Notes under the pieces: generated by a model
Databases searched by the model: none
Told to the model about the DNA's origin: nothing
What the model saw: the letters and a program-made list of their open reading frames with translations, nothing else
Part shown: one piece after another, positions 8,053 through 16,980 of the stretch
How the letters are laid out: each line of letters begins with the position of its first letter
Numbering within the stretch: position 1 is the first letter of the stretch
Translations under genes and position numbers: made by a program
NCBI GenBank assembly: GCA_947591475.1
Contig: CANQDE010000001.1
Span: 1-64,000, forward strand
DNA: 64,000 bases
Direction of reading: 5' to 3'
DNA from: an uncultured Alistipes sp.
GTDB lineage: Bacteria > Bacteroidota > Bacteroidia > Bacteroidales > Rikenellaceae

Positions 8053-9204
8053 CTATTCAAACGCCCTGTCCGCAAGATTGACTGCATCATCCTTCTGCCG
8101 GTCTACAATCTTCGCATATCGTTGCGTATGCCGCAGAGAGGCGTGTCCCAGTAACTTCGAGACGGTGTAGATGTCCACACCTAACGACAAAAGCATTGTC
8201 GCAAAGGTATGCCGTCCGCAGTGGTGGGTGATATGCTTCGTTATACCCGCCGCCTTTGTCCAGACAGTTATGTGCTTGTTATAATCTTTCGGCACGGATT
8301 CGAACACACAATCATCGCCAGACTTGTCGCCCCGCTCCGGCATCCACTTCATCGCCTGCTTCGATAGCGGTATATAGACCATCTTCTCGGTCTTGTACAT
8401 CCGCACTCCGAGCGTATAGCTGCCGTCCTGCTGCGAGAGGTCGCACCAGCGCAGCCCCTGCACATCGCTTAACCGCAGTCCCGTAAAACAGGTAAACAGA
8501 AACACCTGCCTTACAACAGCACTTCGGCACGGCGTATCAATCATACGCTTCAGCTCCTCGACAGTAAGATACTCCCGCTTATGCTCTCTGCCGGGCTTTA
8601 CCCGTTCTTCACTCTCAAAAAGGTTATAAGGATTTACGGCTATCCGGCCTTGACTTACGGCATAGTTAAGCGACGAGGAGAACATACCTACCAGATTGAA
8701 GATGCTCTTCTGCGACAGCGGCTCGCCATTGCGCATACGGTACTCACTCCGCAGATAGTCTATAAATCCGAGTAGAAAAGGCTTGTCCACCTGCTCCAAT
8801 GTGGCATCGGGGGCATACTCCTGTAAACGGAGCTTGATAGTGGTTATGCAATGCAGGTCATTGACACCTCTGCGATCCAAATAGGTATAATAGGTATCGA
8901 GCCACGAGGAGAGCAATGTATTGCGACGCTCCTGCTCGTCAATCTTCGAAAGCTGGGAATTGAGCATTGCCGACTGACGCTCCCGAAGGATAGCTTCGGC
9001 TCTGTGCATTGTCGCGGCATTCGCCCGCCTGGCGCGCACGGTGGTCTCCGCTTCGAGATAGAGCGAGAGGGACTCGCGTCGGTGCCTCCCGTCCTCGAAA
9101 CGGTCGATATAAAGGGATTGCCTGCAGCCGGCAAGTGCCTTGCTGCGCAGCGTCATCGTGCCAGAGAGCAATACTTCGTTTTTCTTTATCCCTTTTTTTC
9201 GCAT
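8053..9204 (-). CDS. Tyrosine recombinase (integrase 1)
   Basis: A 383-residue integrase at the right end of the mobilizable element. It has the same domain order as its neighbour: arm-binding domain (LYIDRFEDGRHRRESLSLYL), core-binding domain, catalytic domain. Arg lies in CFTGLRLSDVQGLRW, the H-x-x-R box in HHCGRHTFATMLLSLG, and the His and Tyr in LLGHASLRHTQRYAKI. The end of an integrative element usually lies beyond the integrase start, so the attachment site should be near 9.25-9.46 kb. A degenerate second copy of the 5' half of this gene, with its upstream region, is at 40.7-41.28 kb. Confidence 0.92.
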   Translation of the reverse strand: MRKKGIKKNEVLLSGTMTLRSKALAGCRQSLYIDRFEDGRHRRESLSLYLEAETTVRARRANAATMHRAEAILRERQSAMLNSQLSKIDEQERRNTLLSSWLDTYYTYLDRRGVNDLHCITTIKLRLQEYAPDATLEQVDKPFLLGFIDYLRSEYRMRNGEPLSQKSIFNLVGMFSSSLNYAVSQGRIAVNPYNLFESEERVKPGREHKREYLTVEELKRMIDTPCRSAVVRQVFLFTCFTGLRLSDVQGLRWCDLSQQDGSYTLGVRMYKTEKMVYIPLSKQAMKWMPERGDKSGDDCVFESVPKDYNKHITVWTKAAGITKHITHHCGRHTFATMLLSLGVDIYTVSKLLGHASLRHTQRYAKIVDRQKDDAVNLADRAFE

Positions 9205-9457
9205 TGTTTCACAACCGTTTCATCTGCTGCAAAGGTATGAATAATTTTTCGAAACGAGCGACAAAATGAGTAACAAAAATAGACCCGAAATGTGATTTTT
9301 AAGGAAACAGACCGAAAACACCTTATTTTTGTAAACGCCGAAATAACACTATATTACCTGTTTTATTTTCATTTGTTTGGCTCTTGTTTTCATGCTAATG
9401 GCTATTAGGCTACCCCAAAGGGGCTATAACTGGCATCAGGCAAGCCTGCATCAGTTC
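9181..9457. repeat. Element-end direct repeat, intact copy
   Basis: This stretch, from the first codons of integrase 1 outward, matches 41001-41277 in the same orientation. From 9181 to 9410 it is colinear with 41001-41229 with a single one-base indel and scattered substitutions. A shorter match continues at the shared core CAAGCCTGCA (9441-9450 and 41261-41270). It probably contains the element's attachment end and the integrase promoter. The exact att core cannot be fixed because the other end of the element is outside the window. Confidence 0.75.
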
Positions 9458-9911
9458 ACAAAGTGGCAGATGAATATGAACCGTCGCAAGCGTGTCGGAG
9501 TGCATTAGCCAATCTCGCCGCCAACCACACAAGGCGATAATTAGCTAATGCGGGGGGGGCTCTTGGCTGCTGTTCTACCAATATGCGGGAATCCTTTGGA
9601 CGCACAATATCGCAAATCAATCATAGCGCATCGTCATCGAAATCAAGAGCGGACGCTGATCTATAAATTCCGGATTGCCGGAGCTCGTCAAGCGGTTCAA
9701 TCCCAAGCATTCGGTTGTTTTCGGGTCGGGCGGTGTCCCAGTCGAGGCGTTTTTGCAGTGAAATCTCGAAAGGCTACTTTGATCAAAATAGAGAAAAAAC
9801 GATGCCGAGTTCGATGAAAAATCCGATGGCATAATCTTTTTATTAGTAATAATATTATTAGTAACAAAATTATTTCCTATCTTTGTCTCGAAAAATGATA
9901 TTCGGAGAATT
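9458..9911 (+). promoter_or_regulatory. Non-coding region and promoter of the ATPase gene
   Basis: About 450 bp without a supported gene. An eight-G run lies near 9551-9558. Just upstream of the ATPase gene are two direct copies of ATTAGTAA (9842-9849 and 9857-9864) and a Bacteroidetes -7 box TATCTTTG at 9878-9885, about 27 bp before the start codon. The direct repeats overlap the expected -33 region and could be an operator. Confidence 0.5.
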
Positions 9912-11042
9912 ATGGAGAACAAGCCTTTTATATTCGGCGTGGCGACGTCGGGCAACCATTTTACCGATCGGGAAAAAGAGACGGAGCGGTTGGTGCTGAA
10001 TTTCCGGCATGGTGTAAACACCGTGCTGATCTCTCCTCGTCGCTGGGGAAAAACATCTTTGGTGCAGAAGGCGGGCCGCCTGGTACAGTCCGACAAATTG
10101 AAAGTCGTCTATCTCGATATTTTCTCGTGCCGCAGCGAGCGGGACTTTTACGATGCATTCGCAGCCGCTGTTCTCAAGCAAACCTCTTCGAAATTGGATG
10201 AATGGCTCGAAAACGCCAAACTGTTCCTCTCACGGATCAGTCCCAAAATTTCATTGGGACCCGATCCGACGACGGATTTTTCGATATCGCTTGAAATGAA
10301 CCCCAAAAGCAACGATATCGATGAAATTCTGCAACTTCCCGAGAAAATCGCGCAGAAGAAAGGTTGCAATATCGTCGTTTGCATCGACGAATTCCAGCAG
10401 ATTGCCGAGTTCAAGGATTCCAAAACATTTCAGAAGCGGCTGCGTTCGATCTGGCAGCTACAAAAGTCGGTCTCTTACTGTCTGTTCGGCAGCAAGAAGC
10501 ATTTGATGAACGAGATTTTTGAGAAAAAGAGTCTTCCGTTCTACAAATTCGGCGATGCCATCTATCTGTCGAAAATCGGGACGCAGGAGTGGATCGGCTA
10601 CATTTGCGAGCGCTTTGAGGCGACGGGCAAACGGATTTCGAAAGAGTTGGCCGAAAAGATATGCCAAACGGCGGACAATCACTCTTCGTATGTGCAGCAG
10701 TTGTCATGGTTAGTATGGATTCATACGGATAAAATCGCCACAGAGCAGGATTTCGAGGCGGCTTGTCAGGATATTCTCGACCAGAATACGCCGCTGTTCG
10801 AGAAGCAGACCGAAAGTCTTACGACCTATCAGATGAATTTCCTGCGTGCCATTTTGGATGGAGTTCGCAGCGAATTTACCACGCAGGAGGTCTTGCAGAA
10901 ATACCAGCTCGGTTCGTCGGCCAATGTCAGCATCGTAAAACGGGCCTTGGTCAAAAAGGAGCTTATCGAGATCGAGAAGCGCCAGGCGGTGATTCCCGAC
11001 CCGGTGTTGGTTGTGTGGCTGAAGCGGGAATTGGGAATGTAA
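9912..11042 (+). CDS. P-loop ATPase (archaeal-ATPase/STAND-like)
   Basis: A 376-residue AAA-type ATPase of a family widespread in Bacteroidales. The Walker A is ISPRRWGKTSL (GKT at residues 46-48) and the Walker B is IVVCIDEFQQI. The C-terminal 90 residues look like a winged helix (FTTQEVLQKYQLGSSANVSI). Relatives with this N-terminal FTDREKE and PRRWGKTS layout are usually encoded alone, and their role is poorly known; DNA-linked or defence-related functions have been suggested for neighbouring families. Here it is intact, sits beside a mobile-element end and precedes a set of decayed genes. It has its own promoter and does not appear to belong to an operon with functional partners. Confidence 0.8.
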   Translation: MENKPFIFGVATSGNHFTDREKETERLVLNFRHGVNTVLISPRRWGKTSLVQKAGRLVQSDKLKVVYLDIFSCRSERDFYDAFAAAVLKQTSSKLDEWLENAKLFLSRISPKISLGPDPTTDFSISLEMNPKSNDIDEILQLPEKIAQKKGCNIVVCIDEFQQIAEFKDSKTFQKRLRSIWQLQKSVSYCLFGSKKHLMNEIFEKKSLPFYKFGDAIYLSKIGTQEWIGYICERFEATGKRISKELAEKICQTADNHSSYVQQLSWLVWIHTDKIATEQDFEAACQDILDQNTPLFEKQTESLTTYQMNFLRAILDGVRSEFTTQEVLQKYQLGSSANVSIVKRALVKKELIEIEKRQAVIPDPVLVVWLKRELGM

Positions 11043-11061
11043 GGCAGCGGAGAGACAGGAT

Positions 11062-11399
11062 ATGAAACGGTATTTTGGTTTCCTGTTATGTTGCTTGTTT
11101 GTCGTTCGTTCGGCTCTTGCGGCGGAACGATGGGCGATTGTTGTCGGTATCGGGAATTATCCCCAAAGTTCGGGTTGGAGAGCGATAAATGGAGATAAAG
11201 ACCTCGACCTTGTTGCCCGTCATCGAAAAACGGATTTCCTGACAGCCATCTCACAATCCTGGCAAACGAACAGGCGACCAAGAAAAACATTGCAAAAGCA
11301 ATCCTTACTCTGCTTGCCAATCTTCGAGCCGGAGATATTGTATATTTTCACTTCTCGGGACACGGGCAATTGGTTACAGATGTAAATGGCGACGAAGAT
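11062..11399 (+). pseudogene. Caspase-family peptidase remnant (frameshifted, 3' part lost)
   Basis: The first frame encodes a signal peptide (MKRYFGFLLCCLFVVRSALA) and the caspase N-terminus ERWAIVVGIGNYPQSSGW and AINGDKDLDL. After a one-base frameshift near 11209-11220 the family continues in another frame as KNGFPDSHLTILANEQATKK and then GDIVYFHFSGHGQLVTDV, which holds the catalytic His-Gly motif. The C-terminal half, including the catalytic Cys, is missing; the reading frame instead runs straight into a sigma-factor sequence. It is a decayed secreted C14-type peptidase gene. Confidence 0.75.
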
Positions 11400-11828
11400 A
11401 CGATATTCGATCTGTATCAAGATACGTGCGTCGCATTGTATGACAAGATTCGGTCCGGCAAATTGCGTATGCCGAATCCCGGGACGAAGTTGAAGAGCCT
11501 GCTGTTTACTATCGGACATAATCAACTTGTCGATCTGTACCGAAAGAATAAATCGAGAACGGGATTTATCGAAAATATCGATTATAAGAAAGGATTATGA
11601 TTCCGAATACAGCGATGAATGTTCCGAGCGTTTTACGATGGTTCGGCGGGCAGTCGGTTCGATGACCGAGCCCTGCAACTCGATTCTGACTCTTTTTATT
11701 ACTGGGATGATAAAAATATGCAGGAGATCGCAGAGATGCAAGGCTATGCGAACGCGGATTCAGCCAAATCGCAGAAAAACAAATGTATGAACAAGTTAAG
11801 AGTGTATATCAAAAATTTTTTGGAGTAA
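11400..11828 (+). pseudogene. ECF-type sigma-70 factor remnant, fused to the caspase remnant
   Basis: The in-frame continuation of the caspase remnant is FDLYQDTCVALYDKIRSGKL and then LKSLLFTIGHNQLVDLYRKN, matching region 2 of Bacteroidetes ECF sigma factors without its first residues. The frame closes at 11600, and two further frame changes are needed to reach region 4: first the frame through KDYDSEYSDECSERF, then DDKNMQEIAEMQGYANADSA and KNKCMNKLRVYIKNFLE, ending at 11828. The original gene would be about 180-190 residues. With its N-terminus lost and two frame shifts it cannot make a working factor. Confidence 0.7.
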
Positions 11829-11829
11829 A

Positions 11830-12474
11830 ATGTTCGATGAACGCATAGATAAGTATGTAACCGGAAGGATGTCCGAGGAGGAGCGTCTTTTATTTGAACA
11901 GGAACTTACGAGTAATCCGGGCTTGCAGGAAGAGACCGCTTTGCAGCGAGATATTGTACGGGCCATTCGCATGAAAGCCGCCAAAGAGCATTTGCAACGA
12001 TTGGAGCATGATATTCAGGCGCGGACCCGTCGTCGCAAAATATTCCGAATTGTCAACGTGTCGAGTTTTGCCGTTGCAGCCTGTTTAGCAATAGGCCTGT
12101 TCGTACACGTCGAGCGAGTGTCGGATTACAAAGCAGTAGGCAATCGGATTGAGCTGGCAACAGAATCCGTCCGCGGTGATGAAAATACCCCGACGGTTAT
12201 CCTTGAAGCAATAGGGCGTAGCGATTACGAGGTCGCACTCGAACTTATTGCACAAGATGAATCGCGAGAGTTCAGCAGCGAGTTTACTCATCCCGACTTG
12301 ATCAAGCAGGCGCGCTTGGAATATGCTTTCGAGCAGGAGCGCCTGTAGTGGTACAAGGCCGTTGTCTATATGCGTATGGGAAAATGGATAAAGGCGCGAC
12401 GTGTGCTGAAACGGATTGCCGCATCCGACAGTCATTATAAAACACAGGCTCAAAGCGTGCTGGAGCAGTTGTAG
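11830..12474 (+). pseudogene. Anti-sigma-like membrane protein with TPR tail, cut by amber stop
   Basis: The open part (11830-12348, 172 residues) begins MFDERIDKYVTGRMSEEERL, typical of the short cytoplasmic anti-sigma domain next to ECF factors in Bacteroidetes. It has one membrane segment near residues 80-97 (VSSFAVAACLAIGLFVHV) and the start of a helical repeat region. TAG at 12346-12348 stops it, but the same frame continues with WYKAVVYMRMGKWIKARRVL and further residues to a second TAG at 12472-12474. The tail reads as a normal TPR-like end, so the first TAG looks like a nonsense mutation. The gene begins one base after the sigma remnant's stop. Confidence 0.7.
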
Positions 12475-12486
12475 CTGATACATATA

Positions 12487-12525
12487 CACGTTAAAAATCC
12501 CGAATTTTTCGGGATTTTTAACGTG
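12487..12525 (+). terminator. Perfect hairpin terminator
   Basis: An 18-bp perfect stem (12487-12504 with 12508-12525) with a TTT loop. Its AT-rich flanks give a T-run on either strand. It would end transcription of the anti-sigma remnant. Confidence 0.8.
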
Positions 12526-12602
12526 TTTGCAGGTTATCTTTTGCTAATTGTATGATTAACTAATGAAAACAAACAAAACAACAATTAAAAAACTTACAAC
12601 TA

Positions 12603-12896
12603 TGAAAAAGATCATCGTACTTTTTGCAGCATGCTTCATCGCATGTGGATTCACAGCAAACGCACAGTCGTATGTAAACGGCTACTATCGTCAGAACGGC
12701 ATCTATGTAAGGGTACTATCGCAGCAATCGCAATAACACCAACCACGACAATTTTAGCACTCGTGGCAATACAAATCCCTATACGGCTAGCGTCGGTTCG
12801 GTGGCGCGTGACTACACTTTGCAGGCCAATAACTACGGCAGTGGTCAGACGATATACTCCGGTCCGCGGGGCGGACAGAATTACATCAACTTTTAA
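12603..12896 (+). pseudogene. Small secreted GYYR-repeat protein, frameshifted
   Basis: The first frame gives a signal peptide (MKKIIVLFAACFIACGFTANAQ) and SYVNGYYRQNGIYV. At about 12711 the frame slips by one base, and the family continues in the next frame as GYYRSNRNNTNHDNFSTRGN and ends GPRGGQNYINF at 12896. Similar small secreted proteins rich in Tyr, Asn and Arg occur in Bacteroidales, often next to sigma/anti-sigma genes; their role is unknown. The unshifted frame stops after about 44 codons. It lies directly before the IS relic. Confidence 0.6.
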
Positions 12897-13490
12897 GCGT
12901 TCGAGATGATAGCAGAATACAGAACGAGCCATCTCTCTTAACTCAAGTAATAAGTCAAGAGGATATTCAGACCTCAGTTCGTTGATGGCTTCTGCCCACT
13001 GCGCAGTGCTTGGACTTTTTGTTCCTCGACTAAGGTCTTCACTTTTTTTAGCAGTGCGTTCTCATCGCTCAAAGGCAAATTTCCCGTCTGAAGTCTTTCA
13101 AGTTCTGCGTGGGGTTCTTTCTTCTTGGGTCTTGCCATGGAATGGTCTTTGGGTGGTCGGCCTCGCTTCTTACATACAGCGAGCCATAGCCTTGCGTTCG
13201 GACCTTTATCAATAAACGGTTGAATACTGCCGGGCTTATCTCATAATCGGTATAGATACTCCGCAAAGATACCCCTTTTTCTTCATGCAAGCGAATCAGC
13301 CGCTCTTTATCCTTTGGGGAAAGATAATTAATTTCCCTCCTATATAATCCATATTGCTTTGCTACACGTTTAATTGGTTTTCCTGAAATCAAACGTTGAA
13401 TAAGTTGTAGCTTCTCTTCTTATGAACGCTTCATAATTAAACTGCACTCCAAAAGTTTTTTGTCTAACTTTTGGGGTGCGGTTCCGTCGC
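12897..13490 (-). mobile_element. IS3-family relic: truncated, mutated OrfA
   Basis: On the minus strand an OrfA-like transposase begins at the ATG at 13434 (MKRS), meets TAA at codon 5, and continues in frame as EEKLQLIQRLISGKPIKRV and GLYRREINYLSPKDKERLIR through to REICLLSDENALLKKVKTLV. It then shifts frame to AINELRSEYPLDLLLELREM and ARSVFCYHLERLK. This is the usual IS150/IS3 OrfA ending just before OrfB, but OrfB is absent: the sequence stops at the neighbouring small pseudogene. Upstream, near 13441-13490, imperfect inverted sequence (CTCCAAAAGTT and AACTTTTGGGGTG) resembles an IS terminal region. The element is dead. Confidence 0.65.
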
Positions 13491-13827
13491 TTGCCCATAG
13501 TAGAGTCCGCGCCTGCCTGAAAACTTAAAGTCCATGTGCTGATCGCTTTTGCGAGTCAACTTTTTTCAGGGGAATGCAGATTTTCTATTTTGGGAAGAAA
13601 TGTTTGACTAAAAAATTTCGTGTCTGCTTTTCAAGCTGCTACATTGGAGTCCGTGTATATAAAAGAAATGTCGGATTTTTATATCAAAATAGTACAAAGA
13701 ACGAAAATATAATACAGTAGGTACGATTGGTCGCAATCGAAAAAGAATTGTAATAATCGCCCCTTTTATCTTTGTTTACGGGAACAACCACCCTAAATTT
13801 TGTTTAACTAACCTATAATTTTATGGT
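13491..13827 (+). promoter_or_regulatory. Non-coding region with promoter of the SusC operon
   Basis: About 340 bp without a gene. A -7 box TATCTTTG lies at 13767-13774, with a TTG about 16 bp upstream as a weak -33. The start codon at 13828 leaves a leader of roughly 45 nt. No ECF-sigma promoter or riboswitch was recognised. An HTCS-type regulator would be expected to bind upstream of the -33, but no clear inverted repeat stands out. Confidence 0.5.
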
Positions 13828-16800
13828 ATGATTTCCTCAATCCACCTATGCAAGAAAGCAATACTTACGGTTGCGGCGTTGCTCTCCGCATCCTGGCTTT
13901 TTGCACAAACACCAATTTCGGGCAAAGTGCTCGATGAAGCAGGGGAACCGCTGATTGGAGCGACCGTTGCGGTAAAGGGTACGACCATCGCGACGATTGC
14001 GACAGTTGATGGCGCGTTCAAGCTCAATGCCCCCGAAAATTCGACTCTTGTGGTATCTTTCGTGGGATACAAAACAGAACAGGTAACGCTTGAGTCCGGG
14101 ATGACGGCAGTTACCATTACGATGGAACCGGAAACGACCGGAATTGAATCGGTATCCGTCGTTTCGGTGGGCTACGGCGTCCAAAAGAAGGAATCCGTGG
14201 TGGGAGCCATTTCCTCTGTCCGCCCGGCAGACCTTCAGATTCCCGTGCGTTCATTGAGCCAGACATTGGCTGGAAACGTTACGGGTATCGTTGCCTTGCA
14301 GTCCTCCGGCGAGCCGGGCAAGGACGATGCGCAATTCTGGATTCGCGGTATCGCGACATTTACCGGCGACCCCAACCCGCTGATTCTGGTTGATGGCATC
14401 GAGCGCCCGCTGAATAATGTGGACCCGCTCGAAATCGAATCTTTCAGCGTATTGCGGGATGCCAGCGCAACGGCCGTTTACGGTGTGCGCGGTGCCAATG
14501 GCGTTATCCTTATTAATACGCGTAAAGGATTCGACGGCCCGGCGAAAATCGACCTCCGCTACGAACAGGGCATATCATTCCCGAGCAAACGTCTCTCTTT
14601 CGTCGATGCGGCGACACGTTCCGAGCTGATGAACGAAGCCATCGATGCCATGGGAGGCAGTATCGGCGAGTCGTACAAGTACCGGCCCGAGGAGATTGAA
14701 GCCATGCGCACACAATCCGACCCGCTGCTGTATCCCGACATCGACTGGCAGGATGTGCTCATGAAATCGGCGACGTTGTCCGAAAAGGTCAGCGCGAACA
14801 TCTCCGGCGGCGGCAAGTTCGCCCGTTATTTTACGGCACTTTCATTTTACAATCAGGAAGGCCAGTATCATATCAATCCCGGGAAATACTACTGGGTCAA
14901 TGATGGGATCGGGCGTTTCGGTGCGAACGTAAACTATCGCCGTTACAATTTCCGCACGAATGTCGATATGGATATAACTCCGACGACTGTGGTAAGCATC
15001 GGTTTGCAGGGTAATGTCTCCGAGAACGTCGAGCCGGTTTCCGATAACAGTAACAGCGGCAGCGATGCCATTTACCGCGATATCATCAATGCGGCTCCGA
15101 ATGCGTTCCCGATTATCTATCCGGACGGGAAACTGGCCGGCACCATCGGTCTGAACAACCCGTACAACGTACTCTCCCAGCGCGGCTGGATGAAGACCAC
15201 GGAAAATGTTTTGCGTGCCAACCTCTCCATCAATCAGGATTTCTCGTTCATCACGCCCGGCTTGTCGGCGAAGATCGTATATGCTTACGACTTTGCCAAT
15301 ACCAACGTCGAGACGCGCTCCCGTGGAATCAGCTATTTCCAGGCCAACGGCCGGGACTCGGAGGGTAATCTGGAATTGCAGGAACAGGATGCCGACCAGC
15401 ATCAGGACTATTTGGGATACGGTCAGGTGGGAACCGGTGTCCGCAATCAGTATGCGGAGGTTTCGGTTACTTACGACCGCACGTTCGGCCGTCATGAAGT
15501 GGGCGCATTGGTGATGGGATATGCCAAGGACAACCGGAATCTGTCGAACGGTTTGAACTATATCTCGGCGCTGCCTTATCGTTCACTGGGCTTGGCCGGA
15601 CGTATCACCTATGCTTATGACAAGCGTTATCTCATCGAGGCGAACGTCGGGTTCAACGGTTCGGAGAACTTCGCTGCCGGACACCGCATGGGTGTATTCC
15701 CTGCCGTGGCCTTGGGCTGGGTGGCTTCCGAGGAGTCGTTCCTGCGCAACAACGAGATACTGACGTGGTTGAAAGTCCGTGCATCGGTCGGACAGGTCGG
15801 CAACGACCAGATCGGTTCGAGCCGCTTCGGGTATTTGGCGACCGTCAATTCGAGTGCAGCCGGCTATTCGGGTTACGGTAAAGAATTCAACCAGAGTATG
15901 GGTGGCGTCGGTGAAGGACGCATGGCTAACCCCGGCATCACGTGGGAGGTGGCGACCAAGTACAATCTGGGTCTTGAAGTCGGCTTCCTCAACGCACTGA
16001 AATTAACCGGCGATTTCTTCTTCGAGCGTCGTGAGAACATCTTCCTGCAACCGCAGACTTCGGAGGTAACGGGTCTCCCGAGCGGCCAGACGATGTATGC
16101 GAACCTCGGTGTCATGGAGAACCGCGGATTCGAGGTTTCGGCCGAGTACAGCAAGCAAATCAATCACGATCTGTTCGTTTCGGCCCGCGGCAACTTCACG
16201 TTCACGCGCAACAAGGTCATCGACGACGGACAGTCCTACGCCTATCCGTGGCAGGATCGTCGCGGCGTGCGCTACGGTTTGTACAAGGGATACAAGGCGC
16301 TGCATCTCTTCTCGGAAGAGGAGATCGCCGCCCTGCCTGATTACTACAACCAGTTCAACCTCGACAAGGAGCGTCTGCGCCCGGGCGACATTCGCTACGA
16401 AGATATCAACGACGACGGGGTCATCAACGATGCCGACCGCACATGGATCGGTCATCCGTCGATGCCGGAGATCGTCTACGGTTTCGGTGCCTCGTTGAAG
16501 TGGAAAGGGTTCGACTGCTCGTTCCTGTTCCAGGGTGCGGCGAACCGTTCGACCTATTTGGGAGGAGGCTGGTATTTCTTCCCGTTCCAGGCGGACCGCA
16601 ACCCCAAGCTCATGGGTAACGTGATGACGATGTTCCTTGACCGCTGGACACCGGAGAACCCCGATCCGCACGCATTCTCGCCCCGATTGAGCTACGGTTC
16701 GAATGCCAACAACTACCAGACCTCCACGTGGTGGCTTCGCAACAGCGGCTATCTGCGTCTGAAGAACCTCGAACTCGGCTATACGCTGCCGTCGACATGG

Positions 16801-16959
16801 ACGAGCAAGATCCATTGCAACATGGTTCGGTTCTACGTTCAAGGTGTTAACCTGCTTACTATCAGTAAATTCTATTCGGATTTCTGGGACCCGGAGACGG
16901 GAGCTGGTGCTTATCCCATGCAGCGTCAGATATTCATTGGAGTTAATTTAACATTCTAA
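13828..16959 (+). CDS. SusC/RagA-family TonB-dependent outer-membrane transporter
   Basis: A 1043-residue outer-membrane receptor that imports large oligosaccharides or glycopeptides together with its SusD partner. A signal peptide covers residues 1-26. A carboxypeptidase-regulatory-like domain follows (PISGKVLDEAGEPLIGATVA), then a VSVGYGVQKKESVVGAISSV TonB-box/plug region with the SusC signature (LVDGIERPLNNVDPLEIESF, SVLRDASATAVYGVRGANGV), then a long beta-barrel ending in a hydrophobic IFIGVNLTF. There is no N-terminal STN signalling domain, so it is not an ECF/anti-sigma transducer; this fits control by a two-component-type regulator. It is the first gene of the utilisation locus, 21 bp before susD. 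Confidence 0.95.
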   Translation: MISSIHLCKKAILTVAALLSASWLFAQTPISGKVLDEAGEPLIGATVAVKGTTIATIATVDGAFKLNAPENSTLVVSFVGYKTEQVTLESGMTAVTITMEPETTGIESVSVVSVGYGVQKKESVVGAISSVRPADLQIPVRSLSQTLAGNVTGIVALQSSGEPGKDDAQFWIRGIATFTGDPNPLILVDGIERPLNNVDPLEIESFSVLRDASATAVYGVRGANGVILINTRKGFDGPAKIDLRYEQGISFPSKRLSFVDAATRSELMNEAIDAMGGSIGESYKYRPEEIEAMRTQSDPLLYPDIDWQDVLMKSATLSEKVSANISGGGKFARYFTALSFYNQEGQYHINPGKYYWVNDGIGRFGANVNYRRYNFRTNVDMDITPTTVVSIGLQGNVSENVEPVSDNSNSGSDAIYRDIINAAPNAFPIIYPDGKLAGTIGLNNPYNVLSQRGWMKTTENVLRANLSINQDFSFITPGLSAKIVYAYDFANTNVETRSRGISYFQANGRDSEGNLELQEQDADQHQDYLGYGQVGTGVRNQYAEVSVTYDRTFGRHEVGALVMGYAKDNRNLSNGLNYISALPYRSLGLAGRITYAYDKRYLIEANVGFNGSENFAAGHRMGVFPAVALGWVASEESFLRNNEILTWLKVRASVGQVGNDQIGSSRFGYLATVNSSAAGYSGYGKEFNQSMGGVGEGRMANPGITWEVATKYNLGLEVGFLNALKLTGDFFFERRENIFLQPQTSEVTGLPSGQTMYANLGVMENRGFEVSAEYSKQINHDLFVSARGNFTFTRNKVIDDGQSYAYPWQDRRGVRYGLYKGYKALHLFSEEEIAALPDYYNQFNLDKERLRPGDIRYEDINDDGVINDADRTWIGHPSMPEIVYGFGASLKWKGFDCSFLFQGAANRSTYLGGGWYFFPFQADRNPKLMGNVMTMFLDRWTPENPDPHAFSPRLSYGSNANNYQTSTWWLRNSGYLRLKNLELGYTLPSTWTSKIHCNMVRFYVQGVNLLTISKFYSDFWDPETGAGAYPMQRQIFIGVNLTF

Positions 16960-16980
16960 CACTTCAAAAGCGAACGCATT

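Noticed and set aside
9551..9558. An eight-G run upstream of the ATPase as a phase-variable tract
   Set aside because: It lies more than 300 bp from the start codon and outside the likely promoter, so no switch is apparent.
12085..12489. A 134-codon frame antisense to the anti-sigma remnant
   Set aside because: It crosses the terminator and has no features; the sense strand carries clear family sequence.
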